DNA of 64,000 bases from Cecembia rubra (GTDB lineage: Bacteria > Bacteroidota > Bacteroidia > Cytophagales > Cyclobacteriaceae), in contig NZ_PYGF01000010.1 in assembly GCF_003014575.1 (NCBI RefSeq), positions 17,028 to 81,027 on the forward strand, written 5' to 3'. Of this stretch, positions 10,459 through 18,169 are shown in pieces. The position numbers were made by a program, and so were the translations under genes. Numbering within the stretch: position 1 is the stretch's first letter; every line of letters begins with the position of its first letter. A model generated the notes under the pieces. It saw only the letters and a list, made by a program, of their open reading frames with translations. It was not told the origin of the DNA and searched no databases.

Positions 10459-10680
10459 GCTCAGCCGTACTTTGAGCACATTAAAAGAGCGTGATTACGA
10501 GTTCGTAAGAAAAGAGATGCAGTTCGTAAGAAACCTATTTTGAGTTCGTAAGAAATGTAAATCAGTTCGTAATAAAAATTCAATTTGAGTTCGGAAGAAA
10601 CTGGTTTTCGGTTCGGAAGAAATAGTCAAAAAGTTCGGAAAAAACCGAAATGAGTTCGGAGTAAAGTTCGGAGAAAAAAT
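10192..10680 (+). repeat. GTTCG iteron-like array, 21-24-bp period
   Basis: GTTCG followed by [CTG]AAGAAA-like sequence occurs at 10501, 10522, 10544, 10565, 10589, 10611, 10633, 10654 and 10666, with spacings 21, 22, 21, 24, 22, 22, 21 and 12. Related copies inside the end of the preceding coding region lie at 10192 (GTTCA), 10213, 10235 and 10257, again 21-22 bp apart. A 240-bp repeat-free piece encoding the winged helix separates the two groups. The period is close to two helical turns, as expected for binding sites on one DNA face. The array ends 30 bp before the methyltransferase start. It may be an operator for the adjacent regulator, or an expansion of its linker-coding repeats. Confidence 0.75.
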
Positions 10681-10709
10681 TTTAACAAGAAGTAAAGCAA
10701 AAGGAATAT

Positions 10710-13700
10710 ATGACTTTCCCAAGCATAACCATACAAGGAAATATTGTTTCAGGTGAGATACTGGACAAGCTCGCCACAGAGGATATCAAATACCAGAATC
10801 CGGCTGATTTTGGGCTCGGCAAAAACGTTAAGGTACGGGACGAGATCGGCTTGGCCTGGGCTTCGGCACGGGGATACTGGCAGGCATTTAAGATGCGGAG
10901 AGAACGAATAGCCGAAGAGGAAAGTGGTACTTCTGAAACCCGTAACTTCTGGATGCTTCCTTTCCTGATGACCTTGGGTTATGAGGTAGATAAATCTAAT
11001 GCAGAAGTCCTCGATGGCAAGACATACGCCATCAGCCATCGGGCTTCCAATCTTTCGGGATTTCCTGTGCATATCATGGGTATCAACGACAGCTTGGACA
11101 AGCGTAGGGAAACAGGTGGTCCAAGACTTTCTCCCCACGCCTTGGTGCAGGAATACCTGAACAAAACCGATAATTTCCTCTATGCCATAGTCACAAATGG
11201 CAAGCACCTAAGGTTGCTCCGCGATGCCACTCGATTGGTAAGGTTGACCTATCTGGAATTTGATCTGGAAAAGATGATGGAGGAAGAGCTCTTTTCGGAT
11301 TTTGCAGTGCTTTATCGTATCCTTCATGCCTCCCGTATGCCCAAAGACAAAGGGGAAGGGGAAACATCCTTTATGGAGTATTACCATCAGGAGTCCTTGG
11401 CATCAGGAACCCGTATCCGTGAAAAGCTCTCTGAAGCAGTGGAAAGCTCCATCAAACGGTTGGGCAACGGCTTCTTAAAACATCCCGATAACCATGAATT
11501 ACGGGCCATGGTGCAGTCCGGGGAACTGACGGGTAAACAATATTACCTCTACCTGCTGCGCCTGATCTACCGATTCCTGTTTCTGCTCGTGACGGAAGAC
11601 CGCAGTCTGGTCTATCCGGAAAAGCGGGATGCCGAACTCACCCGACTGCGCAAGATCTATTATGACTTCTACAGCATGGATCGGGTTCGCAAGCTCGCCA
11701 TTCGCAAGATCTTTGTGGAAGGAGCCAAGCATGACCTCTGGGAAAATATCAAGATAACCTTCCGCCTCTTTGAAGCAGCGAAGTATGGAGAAAAGCTGGG
11801 CATCAAACCGCTTGGATCGGGGATTTTTCATCCCTCGGCCTTGGGTGCTTTGGGAGATAGCAAACTGAAAAATGAAGACCTGCTTTTCGTCATCCATAGG
11901 CTTTGCTACTTTATGGACGAAGAGCGCAAACAATTGGTAAAAGTCAACTTCGGTGACTTAGACGTGGAAGAATTTGGTTCAGTGTATCAGGGACTCCTGG
12001 AGTTCGAGCCGATATTTTCCGAACTGGAAACCTCCCCGAGCTTTGGCTTTGTGGCAGGTACAGAACGTTCTTCCTCTGGTTCCCACTATACACCCGAGGA
12101 ACTTGTTCGTCCGCTGATCCAGCATTCTTTGGAATATATCATTCAGGACTGTCTGGAAAAACCCGAGGAAAGGCTAAAGCTTCCCGCCCCAAACACACCC
12201 AAATCTATCCTTCAGGAACGTGCCCTGTTAGCCATCAAAGTCTGTGATATCTCCTGCGGGAGTGGTCATATCCTCCTTTCTGCAGCCCGAAGGATAGGCA
12301 CGGAACTGGCGAAGGTCCGCACCGGTGAGGATCAGCCCACTCCCACAGCCATGCGTCAGGCCGTGCGGGATGTGATACGGGAGTGTATCTATGGCGTGGA
12401 TAAGAATCCACTGGCTGTAGAACTCTGTAAAGTAGCGTTATGGCTGGAAGCACATAACCCTGGAGAACCACTGAACTTCCTCGATCATAAAATCAAATGT
12501 GGAGATGCCATCGTAGGACTGGCCCATAAAGAAGAACTGGAGCGAGGTATCGCAGATGATGCCTTCAAAGCCCTGCCAGGAGATGACAAGACGATTGCTA
12601 CTCAGTTCAGGAAAAGGAATAAAGAAGAGCGAGAGCGTAAAGACCAGCTCACCATGGACTATTCTATGGATGTGAATGAAGCAGTCAATAAGGCCATCGA
12701 GCAGTTTCAACTCTTTAAAAACCTTCCTGAGCGCACACCTGAGGAGATCGAAGCCAAGCAGAAGAAGTTTATGGAACTGAACAAGGGGACGACTTATGCC
12801 CGACTGAAAAGTCTGGCAGATATGCAGGTAGCACAGTTCTTTATCCCCAAAACAACTGATCAAAAAAGCTATATCTGTACCGATGCCACCTATCGCAAAT
12901 ACCTTCGGGAAAGGACTATACCAACAGGAATGCCACCTGCCAAAGCTGAGGGCTTAGCTCAGGAAAAAGGCTTTTTCCATTACTTCCTGGAGTTTCCGGA
13001 AGTTTTTGCTGAAAGCAAAAATCCTGAGGGTACCGAAGGATCACAAGGAGGGTTTGATTGTATTCTGGGGAATCCGCCTTACTTAGGGGGAAAAAAAATA
13101 TCAGGATTTTATGGAGATCAATATTTGAATTTTATTCATTTTTCCCATCCATTGATTCGTGGTCAGGCTGACCTTGTAACTTACTTTTTAAAAAACATTT
13201 TTAAACTGATATATAAAAATGGTTTTTTGTCAATAATCACAACTAACTCCATCTCAGATGGAGATACAAGAATAGGTGGCTTATTTTCATTAATTAATGA
13301 AGGGGCTACTATAAATAGCGCACTTACTTCTAAACCATGGCCAGGTGAGGCTAAGCTAATTATTTCCATTTTTTCAGTTGTAAAAAATAGCCAATTCAAT
13401 AACATTTTTTTAAATAATTCAAGAGTTAATGGGATAACATCCTTTTTAACAGAAGGAATAGAAGATATGGGAAAGTTTGTTTTGGCATCCAATTCAAATA
13501 TTATGTTCAGGGGTGTAGATTTTGGAGGAGATGGTTTTATTATTTCTGAAGAAGAAAAAAATGATTTTATAAACAGAGACTCGAAGAATCGAAGTGTTTT
13601 ATTTGGGCTAATGAATAGCCAAGATTTCAATAATTCATTTGATCATAGTCCATCACGTACAATAATTGGTTTCGGGAGTATGAGTATTGATGAGGCAAAA

Positions 13701-15308
13701 GAATATAAAGAACCTTTTGAGCACGTCCGATTAAATGTAAAGCCTTATAGAGACAATGTTAAAGATAAGTCTGCAAAAGAATATTGGTGGCTTTACAATC
13801 GAAATAGACCTGAACTATACTTAAGGCTTAAGGATCTTAAACTTTGTTTGGTGACAGGATTTACCTCTAAGTATATGAATTTTTCATTTTGTAAGACAGG
13901 GATTATTTTTAGTAATGCACTTAATATAACTACATATGATTCTTTCTGTGATTTTTCAATACTCCAATCTTCAATGCACGAAGCATGGGTTCAAAAATAT
14001 GCTTCAAGACTGAAAAATGACTTACGATATACTCCCTCAGATTGTTTTGAAACCTTCCCATTTCCAAAATTAAAACCTGAATTTTTAGATGATAAAGGAT
14101 TTGAGTATTATGAATTAAGAGCCTCTATCATGAAAAACCTCCAATTGGGGCTGACAAAACTTTACAACCTTTTTCATATGCAGTTTTTAACAAGCGTTGA
14201 TATTGAGGTGAGAAGCAAGCAAGAACAACAAGTTTGTATAGATGCCTATCATGATATTATAAGGTTAAGGGAACTCCACAAACAAATGGATCAAGCCGTT
14301 TTGGAAGCTTACGGCTGGACTGATATTCAACTTCGCCATGATTTTTATGAAGTAGATTACCTTCCTGAAAATGACCGGATGCGTTATACCATCCATCCTG
14401 ATGCCCGTAAGGAAATCCTAAAGCGCTTGCTTGACCTGAACCATCAGTACTTTGAGGAAGAAGCCAAGCAAGGTCTGCACAAGCAGAAAGACGTGGAAGC
14501 CTTCTACGAACAGAAAGGAAAGCCTGTGCCGGAGGAAGTAGCGAAGTGGTTTCAAAAGGGGAAGACCACGGCCAAAACCAATCAAAAGAAACCAGTTGCA
14601 TCAAGACCACAAGTAACCTTAGATTTATTTAACCAACCTCAAAGTGAGAATATTATGAAAGAATTTGGACTTAATGAAGGGATCTACTCAATTTCAGATG
14701 CTTCTGAAATTACAGGACTCTCAAAATCTAAGGTAAAAAAATGGGTTGAAGAACTTGCGAAAGAAAAATATGAAGGAGTTTCTGGATTCGATTCGAAAGA
14801 CGAAAACAAATCCAGAATTAGTTTTCATGGGTTGATTGAATTGGTTGTTATTAGCACGTTAAGAGAATATTGTAACCTTAAAGATATTTTAATTGCAAGA
14901 AAGGATTACGGTCAAAGGACTGGTAAAAAATATCCTTTTGCTAATAACAATGTAGATAATGACATAAGAGCTGCAGGAAAATCAATAGTATTTGAACTTC
15001 AAAACGGAGATATAATAACTTTAAATGGAACAGGACAGTACAACCTCGATATTATTAGGTATTTCTTTGCTGACATCAAATTTAACAAAGATGGGATTGC
15101 TGAAAAACTTGTTCCTTCCAAAGGCAATGGTACCATAATTATTGATCCTAAGCTTGCAGGTGGACTTCCCTATGTAAAAGGAACGAAGGGAATAACTGCC
15201 AAAATGATAAAATCATTTTATAGAGGCCCTGAGTCTTTAAAAATGATTTCAAAAATGTACGGCATTTCAATAGATCAAATTAATGATGTTTTAGAATATA
15301 GCGTATGA
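10710..15308 (+). CDS. Eco57I/DrmMI-type adenine methyltransferase fused to a VapB45-like antitoxin domain
   Basis: Protein of 1532 residues. Residues about 1-480 match the N-terminal part of PglX/DrmMI-like enzymes (GGPRLSPHALVQEYLN). Motif I is VCDISCGSGHILL near 510. Catalytic motif IV is GNPPY near 786, which marks an N6-adenine methyltransferase. Target recognition probably lies at 800-1150. The methyltransferase part seems to end near 1310 (VTLDLFNQPQ). It is followed in frame by about 215 residues resembling an antitoxin: a helix-turn-helix (SISDASEITGLSKSKVKKWV) and a C-terminal DUF433-like part (GGLPYVKGTKGITAKMIKSF). An internal ATG at 14655 could also yield the antitoxin alone. The start is preceded by AAAAGGA. 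The stop overlaps the next ATG (ATGA). Base composition falls at about 13070-14200, as is common in exchangeable specificity regions. Confidence 0.85.
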   Translation: MTFPSITIQGNIVSGEILDKLATEDIKYQNPADFGLGKNVKVRDEIGLAWASARGYWQAFKMRRERIAEEESGTSETRNFWMLPFLMTLGYEVDKSNAEVLDGKTYAISHRASNLSGFPVHIMGINDSLDKRRETGGPRLSPHALVQEYLNKTDNFLYAIVTNGKHLRLLRDATRLVRLTYLEFDLEKMMEEELFSDFAVLYRILHASRMPKDKGEGETSFMEYYHQESLASGTRIREKLSEAVESSIKRLGNGFLKHPDNHELRAMVQSGELTGKQYYLYLLRLIYRFLFLLVTEDRSLVYPEKRDAELTRLRKIYYDFYSMDRVRKLAIRKIFVEGAKHDLWENIKITFRLFEAAKYGEKLGIKPLGSGIFHPSALGALGDSKLKNEDLLFVIHRLCYFMDEERKQLVKVNFGDLDVEEFGSVYQGLLEFEPIFSELETSPSFGFVAGTERSSSGSHYTPEELVRPLIQHSLEYIIQDCLEKPEERLKLPAPNTPKSILQERALLAIKVCDISCGSGHILLSAARRIGTELAKVRTGEDQPTPTAMRQAVRDVIRECIYGVDKNPLAVELCKVALWLEAHNPGEPLNFLDHKIKCGDAIVGLAHKEELERGIADDAFKALPGDDKTIATQFRKRNKEERERKDQLTMDYSMDVNEAVNKAIEQFQLFKNLPERTPEEIEAKQKKFMELNKGTTYARLKSLADMQVAQFFIPKTTDQKSYICTDATYRKYLRERTIPTGMPPAKAEGLAQEKGFFHYFLEFPEVFAESKNPEGTEGSQGGFDCILGNPPYLGGKKISGFYGDQYLNFIHFSHPLIRGQADLVTYFLKNIFKLIYKNGFLSIITTNSISDGDTRIGGLFSLINEGATINSALTSKPWPGEAKLIISIFSVVKNSQFNNIFLNNSRVNGITSFLTEGIEDMGKFVLASNSNIMFRGVDFGGDGFIISEEEKNDFINRDSKNRSVLFGLMNSQDFNNSFDHSPSRTIIGFGSMSIDEAKEYKEPFEHVRLNVKPYRDNVKDKSAKEYWWLYNRNRPELYLRLKDLKLCLVTGFTSKYMNFSFCKTGIIFSNALNITTYDSFCDFSILQSSMHEAWVQKYASRLKNDLRYTPSDCFETFPFPKLKPEFLDDKGFEYYELRASIMKNLQLGLTKLYNLFHMQFLTSVDIEVRSKQEQQVCIDAYHDIIRLRELHKQMDQAVLEAYGWTDIQLRHDFYEVDYLPENDRMRYTIHPDARKEILKRLLDLNHQYFEEEAKQGLHKQKDVEAFYEQKGKPVPEEVAKWFQKGKTTAKTNQKKPVASRPQVTLDLFNQPQSENIMKEFGLNEGIYSISDASEITGLSKSKVKKWVEELAKEKYEGVSGFDSKDENKSRISFHGLIELVVISTLREYCNLKDILIARKDYGQRTGKKYPFANNNVDNDIRAAGKSIVFELQNGDIITLNGTGQYNLDIIRYFFADIKFNKDGIAEKLVPSKGNGTIIIDPKLAGGLPYVKGTKGITAKMIKSFYRGPESLKMISKMYGISIDQINDVLEYSV

Positions 15309-15706
15309 AAGCTTTAAAGATTTTGATTGATCCATGTTATCCAGAACCTTTGGTGAATTCATTGATGACTATTCATGAACTTCAGGAAGAAAAAAGGTTT
15401 GAAATCTTTTCATGGTATGATGGAATAGAGCATAACTTCCCATTAGCTGAGACCATTTTTCTAGCTGTCGATCATTCCAAAAAAGGATTGACGGAAGTTA
15501 ATATTAAACAGATAGAGGAAGGCTATCGACTATTTGTAATGAAGGTTGATGGAGTTCTTGATTTCTTTGAATTTGCAATGACAGTCTTTAGAGTCTGGCC
15601 ATTCATTATTGAGAAATCACGGGAAAACAAGAATAAGAAGTTCTGTTACACTTTTAAGTATGGAGGTAGAAAATTGAATCGTATGAAAGGAATTCCTATT
15701 TATTAA
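15305..15706 (+). CDS. PIN-like protein, candidate VapC45/DUF5615-type toxin
   Basis: Protein of 133 residues. It starts with a hydrophobic strand ending in an acidic residue (LKILIDPCYPEPL), as in PIN-like DUF5615/VapC45 proteins, and has a second acidic region (LAVDHSKKGLTEVNI). Its ATG overlaps the TGA of the methyltransferase-antitoxin gene. In known VapBC45-type pairs an HTH-DUF433 antitoxin gene precedes a PIN-like toxin gene in just this way, so this is probably the cognate toxin, an RNase by family inference. What is odd is that the antitoxin is part of the defence methyltransferase. The catalytic acids cannot be assigned with certainty from the sequence alone. Confidence 0.65.
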   Translation: MKALKILIDPCYPEPLVNSLMTIHELQEEKRFEIFSWYDGIEHNFPLAETIFLAVDHSKKGLTEVNIKQIEEGYRLFVMKVDGVLDFFEFAMTVFRVWPFIIEKSRENKNKKFCYTFKYGGRKLNRMKGIPIY

Positions 15707-15718
15707 AATATTCTAACT

Positions 15719-16684
15719 ATGAAACAGATATTTCATGCAGAAGTCTGCCCACTAACTGGAAAGAAATCAAGCAAGAAAGACCACGGTTTTATGGACTTCG
15801 ATCTTGAGTATTCAGGAGAAGCTTCTTATTGGTATTTTACCGACCTTGAAGACAAGCTTTTGATAGTTTCAAAGGAGCTATATAATGATAAGCCATATTG
15901 GACAAAAAATAGAAGAGAAATAGAATATCTTTTATACAATGAAATCTGGCCAAAAAAAAACACTGTTGTTTATCAAAGTGTATTAGAAGCGTTGATTACT
16001 TCTTCTAATATTCCAGTAACCCCATTAGAAAAGATTGACGAAATTCTTTATTATCTCAAGAAACATTCAAATTACTTAGGTGAATATTTTTTAATCAGAG
16101 AGGATTGGGATTATTCTTACAAAATCATGAAAAAGACTGGAATAGCCAATAATCAAGAATTTACAACTCTTATTAAAGAAGCATTGGAGAAAAATTGGAT
16201 TATTGAAGAAGATGAAAATTCAGCCGATGTAAAGATTGCACTAACCCTTGATGGATGGGAACGTGCTTCAAATATTGGGAAGATATCAGATTCAGATATT
16301 TGTTTTATAGCTATGTCCTTTGATTCTGAAATGTTTCAAGTATATAATGATTGGATTGAACCAGCCATTTCAGAATCAAAGTTCAAACCTTACATTGTCA
16401 CTGATCAGCATACAAATAGTGATGTCACCATTAACGATGCGATCCTTGCAGGAATCAAAAAAGCGAAGTTCACTATTGCAGATTTTACACATCACAAGGC
16501 AGGAGTTTATTTCGAAGCCGGATATGCCTTAGGGAGGGGGCAAAAAGTTATTTATACTTGTAGAGAAGATCATATTGGAACAGCCCATTTTGACACAAGG
16601 AACTATCAGCACATCGTATGGAAGGATGGTGCTGATTTGAAGAAGAAATTGATGGATAAGATTGAGGTTTTTATAAAAGGTTAA
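15719..16684 (+). CDS. Nucleoside 2-deoxyribosyltransferase/TIR-like domain protein
   Basis: Protein of 321 residues. The C-terminal 130 residues carry the Rossmann-like pattern of nucleoside 2-deoxyribosyltransferase-like and TIR-like proteins: CFIAMSFD, a conserved NDAILAGIKKAKFTIADFT, and GVYFEAGYALGRGQKVI. The glutamate in that last motif corresponds to the catalytic Glu of the family. The N-terminal 190 residues are unrecognised and may sense the trigger or bind a partner. It starts 12 bp after the PIN-like gene and is followed 4 bp later by a membrane protein gene, so the three are likely one transcript. Proteins of this fold can act on NAD or nucleosides in abortive defence. That role here is inference. 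Confidence 0.65.
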   Translation: MKQIFHAEVCPLTGKKSSKKDHGFMDFDLEYSGEASYWYFTDLEDKLLIVSKELYNDKPYWTKNRREIEYLLYNEIWPKKNTVVYQSVLEALITSSNIPVTPLEKIDEILYYLKKHSNYLGEYFLIREDWDYSYKIMKKTGIANNQEFTTLIKEALEKNWIIEEDENSADVKIALTLDGWERASNIGKISDSDICFIAMSFDSEMFQVYNDWIEPAISESKFKPYIVTDQHTNSDVTINDAILAGIKKAKFTIADFTHHKAGVYFEAGYALGRGQKVIYTCREDHIGTAHFDTRNYQHIVWKDGADLKKKLMDKIEVFIKG

Positions 16685-16688
16685 CGAG

Positions 16689-17420
16689 ATGAAATTTATT
16701 TCAAACAATTGGAAAGTGGTTTTCACTGTTGTCTGTCTTATAATTATACTACCATTAATTTTCTATTGGGTGAATTTCGGCTCAGCAACTCTTTCTTCTG
16801 ATTTCAAAAGTTGGGTTGATTTTTCAAATTTTTGGTCGCCTTTCTTAGTAACTGCTCTTACTATAATTTTGGCTTATATTTCTTGGCAAAGTTTAGAAAT
16901 TGTTAAGCTTAAGGAAAAACCTATTGTCATTGTAGAAAAGAGGTCTAAAAAAGAAGGTGGAAAAGAATTCCTTACAATAAGAAACGTTGGTAACGGACCA
17001 GCACTTGAAATCAAGCTTTTTATTGGTGTGAAAAAAGATGAATTAATTGATTTTAATACCTTCCTGATAAATCATGGAATTAGTGGTTACCTTGAAGATA
17101 TTCATATTAGGTGCAGTTTCCATTATTTGGTTCCAGAATTTGGTCTTAGCAATTCAGAACTTGTTTATATAGATTGGCAAGATAACATTGAAAAAATTGC
17201 TGTTGTATACACGGACATTTATGGAACTACAAAAACAGTTACATGGAATCAACAAGAAACACGATTTTATGATCAAGATTTGTTTGGAATTGATATGAAT
17301 GGATTTAAGAAAAAAGAAAATATTTATCAAAAAAATAAGTCTGGAGACCGTGACTACAAACAGGTTTTTTCTTTACCAGAGGTTGGAGAGAAAAAAGAAA
17401 ATAGTTGGGTTTTGACATAA
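16689..17420 (+). CDS. Two-TM membrane protein with soluble C-terminal domain
   Basis: Protein of 243 residues. Two hydrophobic segments at about 9-28 (VVFTVVCLIIILPLIFYWV) and about 48-68 (FWSPFLVTALTIILAYISW) predict a membrane anchor. A soluble part of about 170 residues with beta-rich sequence (FLTIRNVGNGPALEIKLFIG) follows. No enzyme motif is visible. It directly follows the NDT/TIR-like gene. Two-TM proteins are common partners or effectors in defence modules. No family name can be given. Confidence 0.6.
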   Translation: MKFISNNWKVVFTVVCLIIILPLIFYWVNFGSATLSSDFKSWVDFSNFWSPFLVTALTIILAYISWQSLEIVKLKEKPIVIVEKRSKKEGGKEFLTIRNVGNGPALEIKLFIGVKKDELIDFNTFLINHGISGYLEDIHIRCSFHYLVPEFGLSNSELVYIDWQDNIEKIAVVYTDIYGTTKTVTWNQQETRFYDQDLFGIDMNGFKKKENIYQKNKSGDRDYKQVFSLPEVGEKKENSWVLT

Positions 17421-17720
17421 CTAACACCAATAGTTCATAGATAAAGACAAAAACCTTAAAAGGGTAGATGAGTGGAACGGTCTTTATTAGAGCAAACACC
17501 ATTCTCGCATAGGGTTTTGACATTTATTTACAAAAATACAATAGTTAAAAGATGTAAGAATGATCTTAATCAGTGGGAAAATTAAAGAGATGGTCTGATT
17601 TCTTAGTCTAAGAAAAAGCAAACTGGACTTTTTGATCATTACAAACATTGGCAAGCACACCGAGAAGCTATTAGGGATTGTTTGTATTGAGGATATAGCG
17701 GAGTATTTAATGGATTGATA
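17421..17720. other. Intergenic gap inside the defence island
   Basis: Three hundred bases without a supported gene. The reading at 17627-17690 (FDHYKHWQAHREAIRDCLY and a stop) looks like a short leftover of a coding sequence but matches nothing I recognise. A promoter for the downstream 149-residue gene and mcrBC probably lies here. No hairpin terminator with a T-run is obvious. Confidence 0.4.
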
Positions 17721-18164
17721 ATGTTTACATGGGATAAAGCAAGAAGTGAACTAACACGGATGTTGTATATGCTCCTATTTAAGAAGGGATTGAAAAAGAA
17801 GCAGGTAAAGGCCATATCCTATTTCATCTGGTCCCTTGATTACTTTGGAGTTGTAAATAATGATGGGGAAATCAGAATTGGCATTGAACAAAACCTCGGT
17901 GAGGGTAGCAGAGAACTTGTTTTAAGAATCAATGAGGATGTTTTATGGCTTGGGATTGAAGGAAGTTACAAGTCTGATTTTGGCTCCGATGGTTATGAAA
18001 TTGCATATTTCATCGGATACCCAGATGGTTCAGTTGAGGAAACCTTGGAAGATTCTTCAAATGATGAACGCCTGGAACAATTCCTGAGATCTCTGGAGGA
18101 GTCCATTGATGAGGAAACCATCAATTTGGAAATTGAGTATTGGGGGGAGTATAAAACAGTATAA
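17721..18164 (+). CDS. Unknown small acidic protein upstream of mcrBC
   Basis: Protein of 147 residues from the ATG at 17721; a TTG two codons upstream is a weaker alternative. It is acidic towards the end (EETLEDSSNDERLEQF, then ESIDEETINLEIEYWG) and has a basic N-terminal helix (GLKKKQVKAISYFIW). No signal peptide, membrane segment or catalytic motif is visible. Its stop is 5 bp before mcrB, so it is probably co-transcribed with mcrBC and may be an accessory subunit or inhibitor. I do not recognise the family. Confidence 0.55.
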   Translation: MFTWDKARSELTRMLYMLLFKKGLKKKQVKAISYFIWSLDYFGVVNNDGEIRIGIEQNLGEGSRELVLRINEDVLWLGIEGSYKSDFGSDGYEIAYFIGYPDGSVEETLEDSSNDERLEQFLRSLEESIDEETINLEIEYWGEYKTV

Positions 18165-18169
18165 GAAAT

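Noticed and set aside
10500..10680. Possible CRISPR array
   Set aside because: The repeating unit is a short degenerate motif with no 28-36-bp repeat, no distinct spacers and no cas genes.
10495..10722. 75-codon minus-strand open frame (FLRTQNRF-like repeats)
   Set aside because: It is only the translation of the GTTCG repeat array and overlaps the methyltransferase start.
15305..15706. The PIN-like gene as an unrelated hypothetical
   Set aside because: The ATGA overlap with an HTH-DUF433 segment and the N-terminal acidic strand fit a VapC45-type toxin better, though not conclusively.
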